Origin: Serilophus lunatus
Lineage: Eukaryota > Chordata > Aves > Passeriformes > Eurylaimidae
Direction of reading: 5' to 3'
Length of the DNA: 64,000 nucleotides
NCBI GenBank assembly: GCA_013399895.1
Contig: VXBA01002396.1
Location: 892,301-956,300 of the forward strand
Shown: one piece after another, positions 25,201 through 40,200 of the stretch
Layout: each line of letters starts with the position of its first letter
Position numbering within the stretch: the stretch's first letter is position 1
Translations under genes and position numbers: made by a program
The notes under the pieces: model-generated
The model's database searches: none
Told to the model about the DNA's origin: nothing
Seen by the model: the letters and a program-made list of their open reading frames with translations, nothing else

Positions 25201-28200
25201 TCATGAACATAAACCTTTGAAATTTGTACAAGGACTTTTCTGAGTATTTCCCCTCCATAAATAGTTACCATCTCAGATTTTAAACAATCTCCTTAAAAAC
25301 AAATGGAAAGTTCTAAAACAGTAACACAAGCAAGTTCACAGGGATCCACTGTTTCAGTGGTCTTCAGACACACAGACAAACCTGCAATTGTTGCCTGGAG
25401 GCAGGTCCAGCACTACTAACAAAGCAACTCTTCATCTGAGCTTTTGCCTGAAGTATCACGAAAAGGTTTCTTTAGGTGTAAGATTCCCTTTTGGGGCACA
25501 TTTGGTCAGAAGGAGTGAAACACTGACTTTGAGGCAAAGAAGTTGCTAGAAACCTATTAACACTTTTCCTTTTACCAAGATCTACTGGTGTGATCCTCAG
25601 AGCAGTATTATTTACAGTTTCTTATTCAAGCTGGCTTTTGTCCAACTATTCAGAGGGTGGGTTTACTGCCACCCCTAAATACTGCACAAACATGCTCCAA
25701 GTCTGCTCACAGCCTGCAATCCTAAAAAACCAAGAGAAATCCCTGTATCCAGACTACTTCTTACCTTCATTTAAACTGATCTACCAAGATAAAGGAGAAA
25801 GAGCAAAAGAACCCATGAGTAGTATCATCTAGGGACATAATTCCTAAAAGTTTAGTTCTAGAGGAAGAGTCAATACTAGTTTGCTCACTGCTATCCAGAA
25901 ACAAAATATCTTTAAGATGAGCTAGGAATACTAATTTACAGCTCTGCATGTACCACAGAAAAAAATTTTGTGTAGACACAAGGCAGAGATTTCCACATTA
26001 ACATACCCAATGTAGGTGTCTACTGTATACTACTTGTTTAAGGTTTCATTGTAATGACTGAAATTCTAGTTAACCAATCTTACAGGGAGCACTAATTCAC
26101 CGTAACATACATACCTAGAGTAGGATTCAGTGGCCTAAGCATAGGAGGGCCTGGGAGATGACATCAGCCATGAAGACATCTACATAAAGGTAGTAGTCAC
26201 AAGACTGATGGGAACTGGAGAACAGAGAAGACACCAACAGATGCTAAAATGGCACTACGTAGATGTCTATGTTTAAGTTACTGAATCCCACTTCTAGTAA
26301 TGGGTCATTTGAGTCTCTCTGTAGATTCCTCTAACGGTTTTAGGCAGGCCTCCAATAATTTAGCAGACTTCAGAAAAATGACCCAGACAGCTACACTTAA
26401 TTTTCTTATCCTTGAACTAATCCTATTCAAAATGCATGTGATGAAATACTGAAGTGTGGTGGACAGCTTCTTCTAGCATCTGGAAAAACAGAGGTACAGC
26501 CAAATCTCTTGGAAAAGAGATCACTGTAAACTATCATTCCGATAGCAGAATATTTATACTTTCCCTTTCCTGCCAGCATTCTACAACACACTAGGGACAT
26601 ATTTATTAACGAACTCTGCAAAATGAAGGCAAAAATCCATCTGCTTCTCAAAGAATCCCTTATCTTTATTCTTCTCTGGGCAGAAACTGCCAGAGGTACC
26701 CATTCTGGAAGAGGATCACGTACAAAACATGTGGTATTCTCTTTGGAACACTCAGGAAACAAGGTACAACTTTTATCTCCACAGTTTAATTTCATTTTAT
26801 GCATACACACACGTGCACAATTAGATCTGAGGCAACCCACACTACAGATCCCTCTTAAAAGCAGTATCCTAGGCAATCAAATAGGCTGCCTAGGAGAGGG
26901 AGATAGCATAAGCCTACATTCAATTCACTTAAGTCTAAAGATAAAAGGGCCTTATAACTGACTTTGTTAAGGGCACAGTTAGGGGAAATAAGGGTAGAAT
27001 ACAACTAGGAACCAGAAAAGTACTCTTTAGGTTTCTTCTTGTGTCCTCCCCAACAAGAACAACATCTTGTTTCAAAAGACTTTCAGAATTTTTTTAAAGG
27101 TCATAAAGATACAATGAGTTTCTGTAGATTAATAGAACAGGAAATAATTTAAAGTTATTTTTCCACTTTCAAAAATGTAGTGAACATTATTCTAATCCAT
27201 GGGTGACAGTAAGCAAAGAAAATATTTTTATTGTCTTATAGAATATTTATACCTTTTGCTAATTATTTTTACTGCATACTCTTGGCTAGTTTTCTTGTGT
27301 AAGCACTTTCGACAAATGGAAAAACTTCCTTCTCCCAATGGTTTCTCTTTCAGATCCAGTTCATAATGATGATAAAATGGAGAGTCCTGTTAGGAAACTG
27401 TCTGTATTTAGTCTGGCAGAATACTTTTAGTATACACAGTCAAAGACAAAGAGTAAAGTTTCATGAGAATTTTTCATCTACATTTAAAATTGTAAATGAG
27501 CTCTCTTTTTAATAAAATATATAATCTTAACTTCTATTTAATAAAATGCATAAACATAATTCTAACAATCAAAGAGCAAACTTATGTTACATTAAACATA
27601 CGTGATCATTAAATGCATCATTATTACTACAATAGCTGAAGATACAAAATATTCACACAAACAGGATCAAAGATGTCTACATACATTTATCCACAAAACT
27701 ATGCACTTGTTGAAAGACATCACAATAGCATGTATTCCTAGAAGGCTTCACGCAACTATACAGTCCTTTGGGTAAATATATCATAGAAGGAATTCTGATA
27801 TAAATAAAGTAGCTTCAAAAACATCTACAATGGTTGGCTCTGTAAGAGTTACAAGGAATCATACTATTATTACTACTATACTTCAGTCTTCTGGAAAACT
27901 GGACAATCATCTAATTTGTCAGATTAAACTTCAACTGCTTCTTAATAGCATCACATGCAATTCATATGCTTGGATCACCTGAGGAGCTGACAACCGACAA
28001 ATAAATGGTGACTATTTCACAGCCTAGCTTGAGATTGCTTCTTGGGAAGTTATACACAGTTCCAAGGTACACCAAATTAATTTAGTTCTTGATATTATTA
28101 TTACCTTCATCATAGCACTTCTGGCAATCGTTGTAGTTCCAGGTCGTTCATCTCCCACATAAAACTGAAAAGGATCTCCTGTAGCTGCATTGCGTTTAAA

Positions 28201-31200
28201 CAGAATAGAAGGTGCAACGAAAGAATATCCCTATAAAATTAAAACATTATAAAAGGGCCTGGCTTGATATTGTTGCACATTAACTATCATAACGCATATG
28301 AAAGCATTAGAAGTTTCAGAAGAATTTTTCAAAGAAATAAGAATTTTCATATCATAGTACAGAAACGACTGGCTCATCAATGGTTAGATATTACTGTGTT
28401 CAACACGAACAGGTACCTTCCTGGAATCAGTTATATGTTTCTTCACAGTTAAAGATAAAACAATACTACTACGAGAACTCTGGTAATTAATGCTAATCTG
28501 GCTCAGCTTCAATTGTTTTAAATAGTGATAAAGGTTCATACTTCAAACTAGCCAGCTTCCCAGGATACCTTAAACTTTTAATGGACACCTTAAACTTTAA
28601 AAGAAATAGTTTTATGTTGTGATCAAACCATTTTAAATGGTTAAAAGCCACAAGCTTCATAATAATGAAGTGCCCAGTTTGAGTAGAAAAAGAACAGCTG
28701 TGACTACTACCACAAGGTGAATCAGATGATATTATGATATGCATAAATTGCTTGCTACAGTCACTACAAGAACTTCCAGAATATAATGCTACATTCCCAT
28801 ACACTAGGGATTAAGCTGCTTAAAACCAGACAATAAAAACCAATAAAGCACAAGGAGAGGGAGAAGAGAAAGCAATCTGTTGTTCAGCTCTTCAGCTTTG
28901 GTACCAAGTTGACTGCATATGAGCTATTTCTACCCAAGTGGCATGCAGACTGCAGCCTAAGCAGGGATCATTCTTTAACAGCAGGGAGGGGATAAAGAAA
29001 GCTTTTTTTCTCATCTCTATATGACAGTCTAGTAATTACAGCACTCCTACAAAACATGAAAGATCTACTTTCAACTCTGCAGGTAGCTTCCACTTTCCAA
29101 AGGAATACTTCGACTTGGATAATGTGGAAACAGAAAACTACATTGTTGTTGCTGAAGGTGGTAGCCCAGAGTGATGGAGTCAAGATGACAAGACTCACAA
29201 GATATGAAAAATCCATAAAGAACAGACTGGCTTTAGTCCAGCCTGCAGGACATTCAGCTGGGAATGGACAGACAAGGAATTTTATATTTGTAGTAGGACT
29301 GTTTCCACTTCTCTCATTTTGTGATTGTTGAACAAAAAGGCTAGGAACTGGGACTGGAAATTAACACAGTTAATTCCAAGAAGTGAATTCCACAGTTAAT
29401 TCTTAGAAGGTAGGAGGAAAATAAGCTAGTTATACATGAGGAATTGTTCCATAATTTTTTTTTAATTAATGTAAATTCTTGAAATACCTGAAATATTCTT
29501 TCTGAAGTCTGAGGGGTTGCCGCAGGAGAATATGTCGGATCCATTTCTGTAAACTCTTCTGCAAAATTACTGACATCCAATTCATCTCTGATTACTGGTT
29601 TAAATGGAGCTGGTATTTTTTTGGCCGCTAAATCATCCCAATTCATATTCTAAACAGAAAACGGGAAAGTAAGTTTGAATCAAATGAAAATTTAATAGAA
29701 AGTGATATTGGAAAGACAGACTTGTCCAGAAACACAGTCCTAACTCCATTTACTGTTTTCCATAGGCAGATAAAAATCTTTCAAATTATGCCCCACTAAT
29801 TTGCTTTGAATTTGTAAAGCCAAGAAGTATCATACTTATTTGTAAGTAGACAGAATCTAATTAAAAAAAAAAAAAATCCCCAACATAATGAAATTTAACA
29901 ATGGAGATAAGTCAAACAATTACTGTGACTGCCCTTGAATTTCTTCCTCTATTTCAGAATAAACAACATTTATATTTTTGTAAGCTCTAGTGCATGCAAG
30001 CAGTATCTTCAAATTATCGTTTCCAATTTCTATGCTTAATTACTAAGGTCAGCTTCCACAGCCCTGAGAGCACGAGTCTCTAAATTCTTACTTAAATGCA
30101 TGGCCAGAAAGAGGAAGCATTGGCATAGCAGTTATGAGAAAATTGCCCTATTACTGTAAAGGAGTGGAACTGAAATTAAGTCAAGATTAGAAAATGTTGT
30201 ATGAGGACAAAATGTATCTTCTAAAACAAACAGTGAATAAGGGAAGTTTAACTCTGTGTACTTAACTCCAGAAGCATCATAATTACATACTTAGTTTTTT
30301 CAAAGAAAGCACACAATTTTAACTGCAATGGATGGAACAGTACAGATGTATGCAAATCCAGTCTCCATCATTGTTTGAAAGCAAATGTTAATGCACTGAA
30401 ATCTGAACAGAATTTAAATTTACTTAACAAGATTGAAGATTCAATTAGGCCAAGGAAAATAGCGGAGTTTGGTGAATTTTACTAATAATGCTAGTAGTCA
30501 ATTTCCTTTAAAAGAAGTCAAACCAAGAGACAACACAACACAAATTCAGTGTTTTACATTACACCTTCTGGTTTAAGCAGTGTGTCTTTTGGCTGCTTCA
30601 AATAATGTAGATACACAGAGAATATATTAAAATTTATCATGCCCTTCTAATACACACAAATTCCATGTACATGAGCACATGGATAGTCTTAATAATTTCA
30701 ATATAATTATTCATGCAATTAACACGTCTCTAAGCTATTCTGTTATCAAAACAACAGAATTTCCTCAGACTTGGATTTCACAGTCACTAATGTACAGTAA
30801 AGTGGTATCTGGTGAGTTTTGTTGTTTGTTTTACCTGGAAAAAGGGATGCTGCTTGATTTCATCAGCATCAGTGGGACCACAACCTAACCTCTTCTTGGG
30901 GTCTTTCATCAGAAGCCGCTGAATGATATCTTTAGACAGAGCACTCATTTCTTGTGGATAAGGAGGCTCACTCTTTAATATTCTCCTGTTAAACAAACAA
31001 AATGACGACTTAATAATTACTTAAATATGTTCAGTGTTAAACAGTTACCATTCTAATAGTAGCATTTAATAGTTCACTTAAACTTCTATTGTGCCCAAAG
31101 GCAGGAGGATGGCAAATACGAAACCAAACATTTTCTAAAGAAAGGTTTAAGGAACTGCGGACATAAGACACAACATCTGTAGCAGATAAATTATGTAACT

Positions 31201-34200
31201 CAATCCACAAAAAAAACAAACCCATTCCTCATTTCATACACTGAGCTTACTATTTTAAAGAAATCTCATAGCTACAATATATTGCTTCACTTAGGAATCA
31301 GCCTGATGCCTAACAGCAGTTAAAACAAAATCAATTCCAATATTGAAATTTATTAGAAAATAAAGACAAAAAACCTTCACATTTGGGTCATTGAAGGTTC
31401 ACCTGCACCCTCCATCTTGTGTGTAGTGCTCATGCCTCTCAAAAGGAGGCACTGCAACAGTTTTAAAGAACAGTAATAAGACTAAGCAGAAATACAGAAT
31501 GTGTTTTATAGAAAGTTTTATAACAGCCTAAGACTACCCAGCTTAGTGAAAAGATGATTCAAGGGGGCTGAGCTTAGAGTTCCCCTCAAAACAGTAAAGA
31601 GAAAGAAGACAGGGACCTCACTGTCTTTTTCAATACAAGAACTAAAAGCTAGTGGAAGCTCAGTCTCTTGGAAGCCCAAGCAGAATCACATTTCAGTATC
31701 TTTCTTTCATATGTGTAGCTCCCACAGTCTTATATAAAAAGGAAGGCAAATTTTCCTTCACTTACTTGACATATAAATACTGAAGTTAAGGACTTCAAAG
31801 GAAAATTGAGAATACACATGCAGATTAAACATCCAAAGACGCATCAACAGGTTTAAAACAGAGACAAACAAACCTCTTAGCACACAGAAGCACAGAGTAG
31901 AGACGGGAAGGGACCTCTGGAGGTCATCTGGTCCAACACCCCTGCTCCAATAGTCACCTAGAGCCATCTGTTCACAACCGTGTCCAGAAGACTTTCAAGT
32001 ATCTCCAAGGAGAGAGACTTCACTACTTCCCTTGGGCAGCCTGTACCAGTGCTCCATCACATTCATAGTAAAAAGGTGTTTCCTGATGCTCGTGTTTCCA
32101 TTTGTGACCTCTACCTCTGGTCCTGTTACTGAGCACCAATAAAAAGAGACGGGCTACCTCTCCTTTGCACACTCCCTTCAGTCATTTATGTCCATTGATG
32201 AGATCTCCCTAAGCTTCTCTACATGGAAGAGTTGATCACTGCAGGACATTTGTAAAACTTAACGGCATGACACATCCTTACAGTCAGTTATCCATGGGAA
32301 AATTTTTGTCTTGAAATTTGTAGCTTCCTGGATTAGTCCAAAAATGGATGCAACAGATTGTTGCATAAATAATCCTGTCCTGGAAGCGTGGAAGGACAAA
32401 ACCAAGTTCAAAATGTGCATATCCCAGGGGTAGCTTCTACTGACTTAGGATCCAATTTCATGTAAACAGAAACACAAACCAAGCTAACCTCTTGTTTCAA
32501 GTAACACTAACATGAGTTAGGAAAATGCAATATGAGTTTTAAGATGGTGTAGAAGTTCAGGATTGTTTCTTTAAATGACGTATGGATGATCTGCCAATAA
32601 AGGTCTAAATCGTAGCCACTGTATTAGCAGAAGTAACAACAACCACAAGCCTTCTCTTCAACTTCTGGACACACTTAACTTGACAATATTATGGTTTCTT
32701 CTGCTTTCTGTAAAGTGATTTCTTAATTAGAGATGTCAATACCAAATGTGAACACCACTAAACAAGAGGATTCTTACACTGTAGGAATGGTGGAGAAGTA
32801 AAGATTCAGTCTCTTCAGAAATCATCCAGTTTCAGGAAGGGGAAGCAGGAAAGGAAATAAAAACACCTTCCTGCTGTAAGACAGAAGACAGGACACCTTG
32901 ATGGCAAAATTACTGAATTTACAAGGAGGCTGTTGAAAACTTCAATGTCTCCATAGCTTAAAAATTACTTCAGTTAGAGAAGTCTGAGGAAATCTATTTA
33001 TCAGCCTCTCTGATGAAAAAAATCAGAAAGGTATGTAAAAAAGATTCTAGAAAGAGGTAAGTTCTCTTTGGCCTCCCAGAAGGAGGAAAAACACCTCCAG
33101 TCAGTATTTTTTAAAACTGATTTCTAAAGCAATGAGATTGAGACCTTGGTATGTCCCTAGAAATCAAAAGAGAAATTACAGAGCATTTTTCCATCTAAAA
33201 AATGTTAGAAATTACAGATAAAGGATTTTAAATTTCACTAAAAAAGATGGTGAATTGGGATGATTGGTAACATGGATAACAAAGAGAACAAATGAGCACA
33301 ATATCCTTGTGCAGCCTTTTACAGATCAGTATTTACAGTAGTGATGTTGATAGGTGTTAGCAGTAAGATTCTTGCCAGTGTCTGGAGCTTCTAAGGCAAA
33401 CACAAACAATCACATAAGAAGAAGAGAGTGAAACAAACAAGCAATGGAAAGCATCCTGCACCACAAAATTACCAGAAAATTCTTAGCCAAAAGAAGCACT
33501 TCAACAGCAGTAACACTAGTCATTCTCATCCTTCTAATTGCAAATTTCTAGAAACATATTGCATGTCTTTGGTCAGCCTTAGAACTGCAATCAGTCATAG
33601 CACAGATGTGGTAATTGTGCAGAAAGTCCCAGCTGAAGCTGAGACAGGCTAAGAACTTTTCATATTACTTGACATTCTGCTCTTTGTGTAGAAACCACTC
33701 CTTAAATTCCTGGAGAACAAATCCTGTATTTATCAGAACAATTTAGCATACATATTTTGCCAATAGTAATTTTGTAGAACACTGTATGTTCACAGAATCA
33801 CAGAATTGTTAGGGTTGGAAGGGATCTCTGGAGATCATGTAGTCCAACCAAAGCAGGGTCATCTAAGGCAGGTTACACAGGAATGTGTCCAGCTGGGTTT
33901 GGAATGTCTCCAGAGAGGGAGGAGACTCCTCAACTTCCCTGGGCACCCTGTTCCAGTGCTCTGCCACCCTCAATGTAAAGATCTTTCTCATCCTGAGGTG
34001 AAACTTTTTGTGTTTTAGTTTATGGCCATTGCTCCTTGTCCTGTCACTGGGCACCACTGAAGAGTCTGGTACCATCCTCTTGGCACCCACCTCTGCGATA
34101 TTCATATGCACTAATGAGATCTCCTCTCAGTCTTTTCTTCTCTAGACTAAACAGGCCCAGCTACCACAGTCTCTCCTCATAAGAGAAATGCTACAGACCT

Positions 34201-37200
34201 AGACATCCCCATTTTACAAAATGGAAAATTCTGTGGCAACAGCATCAGTAACTCCTCCTTTTTAACAGGACCATGGTTTTAAATAGTTTCTTTTTATAGT
34301 CAGAATTAACAATGAAATGGTATGTAGCTATGTGAAGAGTAAGCTATGATTATAGAATCATAGAATTGTTGAGGTTGGAAAAGACCATTAAGTCCATCTG
34401 TCAACCCAGCGCTAAAATCCCACCATTGAACCATGGCCTCAACACTTCCAGGGATGGTGCCTCTACCACTTCTCTGGGCAGCCTGTTCTGATGTCTGACC
34501 ACCCTTTCAGTGAGGAAATTTTCTGTTATATGCAACATAAGCATCCCTTGGTGAAACACGAGATCATTCTCTTTCATTCTGTCACCTGGGAGAAGAGACC
34601 AACCCCCACCTTGCTACAATCTCTTTTCAGGTAGCTTCAGAGGGTGATAATATCCCACCTGAGCCTCCTCTTCTCCAAGGTAAACAACCCCAGCTCTCTT
34701 AGCTGCTTTTCATTAGACCTGCACTCCAGATTCTTCTCCAGCTCCGTTGCCCTTCTCTGGACATGCTCCAACACCCCAGTGTCTGTCCTGTCATGGGAGA
34801 CTCAAAACTGGACACAGAATTTAAGGTGTGGCCTCACCAGTGCCAAGTACAAGGCAACAATCACTGTCCTGGTTCTTCTGAGCACACTATTTCTGATACA
34901 GGCCAGGATGCCATTTGCCTTCTTGGCCACCTGGGCACACTATTGGCTCATGTTTAGCTGCTGTCAATCAGCACTCCCAGGTCCTTTTTCCGTCATTCAG
35001 CTTTCAAGCCGCACTTCCCAAGCCTGTAGTGCTGCAGGGGGTTGTTGAGACTCAAGTGCAGGACCCAGCATTTGTTCTTTTTGAACCTCAGCACACCAAT
35101 TCAGCCACTCCATATCCCTCTGCAGAGCCTTCCTACTCTCCAGCAGATCAACACTCCCACCCAACTTGGTGTAATCTGCAAACTGACTGAAGGAGCATTC
35201 AGACCCCTTATATTAACAGGACTAGCCCCAATACTGTGACTGGCCGACAACTGGATGTAGTTCCATTCGCCACCACTCTCTGGGCTCAACCATCCAGTCA
35301 TTTTAACCCAGGAAAGAGCACAGTAATCCAAGCCAGGAGTAACCAGTTTCTCCATGAGAATGCTGTGGGAGACAGCACCAAAGGCCTTACTAACATGCAT
35401 ATAGAAAACATCCACAGATTTTCCCTCAACCACTAAACAAATCACCTTCTCACAAAAAGAGATCAAGTTAGTCAAGCAGGATCTGCCTTTCATAAATCTA
35501 GGATGGCTGGGCCTAATGCCCTGGTTGTCCTGCGCATGCTGCATGATGGCACCCTAAATAATCTGCTCCATAACCTTCCCTGGCACTGAGGATGCAGATT
35601 CTACTTAGTCTACTTTTGATGCTAATGTATTTATTGAAACATTTTTTATTGCCTTTTGTAGCAGTAGCTAGATTAAGTTCTAGTTGGGCTTTGGCCCTTC
35701 TGTATTTCTCCCTTCATAACCTCACATCATCTTTGTAGTCTTCCTGAGTTGCCTGCCCCTTCTTCCACAGGCCATAAAGTCACCTTTTTTCCCTGAGTTC
35801 CAGCCTAAACTCAACCAGGCTGAACTTCCTTCTCACCAGCTGGTCTTCTGGCCCATGGGGATGACCTACTCCAGCATCTTTAATATTTCTTTGTTGAAGA
35901 ATGTCCAGCCTTTCTGGACTCCTTTGCCCTTCAGGACTGTCTCCCAAGATGCCCTCAGTCTCCTCAACAGGCCAAAGCCTGCCCTCCAGAACTCCAAGGT
36001 AGTGATTTTTCTGATCCCCCTCCTTACTTCTCCAAAAATCAAAAATTCTTATTTTGTAACCATTTTGCCTAAGAGAGCCTCCAGCCATCACATCACCCAC
36101 CAGTCCTTCTCTGTTCACAAACAACAGGCCCAGTTGGCTTGCTCACCAGCTGTGTAAGGAAGTTAAATTCCATGCACTCCAGGAACCTACTAGACTGTTT
36201 CCTCTTTGCTGTACTGCATTTCCAGCAGACATCTGGTAAGTTTTACATTGAGGGGTATCTTCCATCTGTTGACTCCCTTAGAGCCCACTCAGAGAAGTGC
36301 AGAGAAGGCTGTACAAGCAGACTCTATGTAAGCTGTAAGTACATGCCAGTGGATTTCACTCAGAAATAGTTTTGAGGTTGACTGATACTAGAAAATATCC
36401 GTGATGCTCTGGACTGGTTCATAGAATGACAGTACAGAGGTAGTGAAAAATGAAGCCACTTTCTTTAGAAGTTCCAAGAACTATTGACGATTATCATGGG
36501 ACTGAAGTATATGAAGCTGTATACACATTAACTAGGATGGAAAGCAAACTGCCAACAAAGACATATTGGACCAACATGTGAAAGAGCAAAACTTGGTGAA
36601 GTAGCTTGACCAAGTGAAGAGAATCTGGTTTCATTAGTACAACACTACTGAAGTGCTGTGCTGAAGGGTAAGTCACTGAAGACTCTAAAAATAGCCCATA
36701 CAGTATTCATGGACTTTGAATTCAGCACTATGAATCACTCACAGTCAAACTGAAACTACTGGGTATGTAATCGAACAGCACTTGCCTATGACTTTGCAGG
36801 ATGAGTCCTATCCCTGACTCTCCAGGAATGGACAATCACTGAAAGGAAGAACTAGGAAGAATGAAAAAGAAAGGGAAGAGGGCACACTAGAAAAGGAGAG
36901 ATACTTAAATAGTTCTGTGATTTTTTTCAATCACGCTTAATAACCCACAACACCAAGAATTTGAATAAAAAGATATCTTCAGATATAGAGACATAAGGGA
37001 AAGTATGCACTTCCTTAAGTTGCATTTTCCATGGAAGAGGAATTCACAATGTTGCCAAAAAAATTATGATAGAAGAACAAAATCTCTCATCAGAAAGAGT
37101 AAAAAAACCCCAGACGGTAGAGGCCACACACTACCTATTTATGACACAAGAACTGAATCGTCAATTAGAGAGAGCTTTTAGAACAATATTTTATGGTCAA

Positions 37201-40200
37201 ATTTAACACCAGACAGCCATTGTGCCACGCAAGGGAATAAAATCATCTAAAAATATGCAAGATTACTTCTCACCTGTGCTGGTTTCAGCTGGAATAGAGC
37301 TAATTTTCTTTGCAGTGGATAGTACAGAGCTATGTTTTTAATTTGTGCTGAATACAGGGTTGATTACTAGAGAGATGTTTTTGTTATTGCTGAGCAGGGC
37401 TTATGGAGAGTCAAGGCCTTTTCTGCTTTTCATACTTCCACACTGGTGAGGAAGCTGGGGGTGTGTGGGAGGCTGGGAAGAGACATAGCCAGGACAACTG
37501 ACCCCAAGTGGCCAAAGGGATATTCCAGACCATCTGATGTTGTACTCAGTATATTAAGTGGGAGGAAGAAGGAGGGACATTTGAAATGGTGGTATTTGTC
37601 TTCACAAGTATCTGTTACACGTGATGGGGCCCTGCTCTCGAGGAAACGGCTGAATACTTGCCTGTCCATGGGAAGCAGTGAATTAATTCCTTGCTTTTGT
37701 TTGTTTGTGGGCATGCTTTCCCTATTAAACTGTCTTTATCTCAACTCACAAGTTTTCCATCTTTTACCCTTCCAATTCTCTCCTCAATACAGAGAGGTGG
37801 GGGAGTGAGCAAGTGGTTTTGTGGGGCTTGGTTGCCAGCTGGGGTTAAACCACAACACCATCTAGGTAAAATAGAAGGACCTGGATTCATTTAGAAGACT
37901 TTTTTCCTCAAATTCAGAAAAAGCAAAGGCCGTGGAAATTATGCTTTCAGAGTTTGTGATCAATAAAAAACTGAATTCTCAAGTCTGCTGCAATTGACAA
38001 GTATAAGCACATTTAGGTTAAGCAATGTCATTTCTGGTTAGAACAATCTGGCTACCAAGAAAGAAGTTTGTACCAACTCACATCTCTATGCCAGTGCCAT
38101 TAATTTCATTACCACTGGCAACTGTAAATATTTGATTTCTGTTCTGTCTGTTCTACCCTACCCTCACAGAAAGCTCCAACTGTGCTCTCATTGCTCCTGA
38201 AGACACACAGGCACCATTCCCCAGAAGGTTCCACACAACTCAGTGCAGCAGCCAGGATAGCAGCAATGTTCTCATATGGTCTTAAAAGGAACATGGCAGC
38301 CATGACATAATAAACTGCAAACACGCAAAACTGATGTCATCTGACATAGAAAATGCTATCAGTGGAAAGGATTCAGAAACCAATGTATCTTATGAGCACT
38401 GAAGTAACAGAAGACAGATGAAATCAAGTCTAAAATGAAGTCATATAGCTGGGACTAGTAAAGATTTCCGCTATAAACTAGCAGCTTATCAGTTGAAGGT
38501 GATAGAAAAGGAGAAGGAATTAGATCTACCAGGCTGCAGTTGACAGCAACAAGAGGAACCCAAGAATTAAGGAAGGAATATTTTTTAGTTCAGATGGTGA
38601 ATTATTCTTTCCCTTAAACAAGATTCCCCTGAGACATCAACAGGAATAAACTGTCTATGTGTAAGAAAGACCAACACAAGCTGAGTTAAGAAAAGGCATT
38701 TTTGGGAAACAGGAAGACTGGGGAACATATTTAATAAAGGAAAGTGTAAGAATTTAACTTCTAAATTTATCAAAATAAAAGCTGAAATACTACAGGACTG
38801 CTGTCTATAAATGTGTAGCATAAACACCCACCAGAACAAAAACAGACTGAGCAACAACACAGTAAACTTGCCACAACTAAATTAAGATCAGAAATCAGTT
38901 TATTAGCCATCAGATGACAGATGTTAGCAACCTTGCAGTTTCTCCGCACTGAATTTAATCTTTAACTATCTGAAATATTAATATCTTGAAGAGCACATAA
39001 GGACCTACTCAAAGAAAGTCAAATCCTGAAGAATACATAACTCAAAGAAGTTTTCCAGTTTTTGGGAAACTATATCTATAAAATTCAGGTCAAGGTTCTC
39101 TCTAAAAAAAATTGTAACTCCTTCAGAGTTACATTTAGTAAATCTTGGGAAGTAGGATGAATTATCAAAATAGTTGACAATTGAGGTTTGTTCTGTCATC
39201 CATTACAACCCTTAATATCAAGTGACTTCAGGTGAGGGTCAGAACCACAGTAATACCTTCCAATAGAAGCAAGAATATTCTTAGATTGGGGATGGGATAT
39301 TCAAGCTCATCTTGACAGCAGTCACTAATTTCAGCAATTTAAGGCCTCAACTCCTTGCTCCAAAAGAAATACAGTAAGAGGAGATGCTTGCTTTGGAGGA
39401 TATTACAATAATGTGTTTTGGGGAAGCTTATTGCTTTGTCTTTTGAAAATGCTGCAATATTTTTACATGGTTAGTGACAACAAACCTTTAAAGTGTAGAG
39501 CTTATTGAATGTAACAAAATGTTTATGTGCAAAAGATAAGAATGGTATAGGTTATTTCCGTATCATATTCATTTCTTCTCAGATATGCAAGTAGGGCTAG
39601 AAAAGATCATGTTCCTTGTTTCATGTCATGAACTAATAAAATAAACATTACCTGTAACAAAAAGCTGGGAGGTGGGTACATTCTGACATTTTAAACCTGT
39701 AGTCTTGCCAGAGTGATCTAGCGAGAGCTGATAAAAATTATCTCTAGCTGAAGACGTATTTCATGTATCAATCTTTTGAATGTGATAACTCTACTTACAC
39801 ATAATTTGATATTTCGTTTGACTTCCCTTTCAACAGTAAACATGCACCAGGGTTAAGCATCTACAAAGCTGTGGTTACACTGTAGTTTAAACAAAACAGG
39901 TCTTTTGGAAAGGTCAGTTCTATTAGTTAATAAACACTATCTACATCCAGATGTCATTCTGTTAGATGGAAGTGAAGCCCATAAAATGTTACCCTGGTAG
40001 CACCTTCTTCCTAAATGTTAAAACTCTCAAACAAACATACTATGGTATAAGGATCACCTGTGAGCAAGCATGTATACCTTACGGCTTTGAGTCTTACCTA
40101 GAAATCTCTGCTTGGGAATTCTTCTCTCCATCAACGGTAAATGGTGATGCTCCAGTTAACAATTCATACATAAGAACACCAACACTCCACCAATCAACAG

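Larger units (their letters stand above)
30986..40097 (-). other. RPS6KA5: RPS6KA5 intron, 9.1 kb, transposon-rich
   Basis: GT-AG borders, phase 2 (splits an Arg codon). It holds CR1 copies at 31884-32245, 33793-34200 and 34352-36240 and an LTR at 37275-37857, each listed separately. The remaining sequence shows no gene. Confidence 0.9.

Noticed and set aside
26427..26876. 149-codon minus-strand open frame, longest in the window
   Set aside because: It lies inside an RPS6KA5 intron, is overlapped by a 112-codon frame on the other strand, has no recognisable motif, and the length is not surprising for chance in 64 kb.
35101..35544. 147-codon minus-strand frame with RT-like residues
   Set aside because: As a gene: it is a fragment of CR1 pol with lost catalytic aspartates and no intact upstream part.
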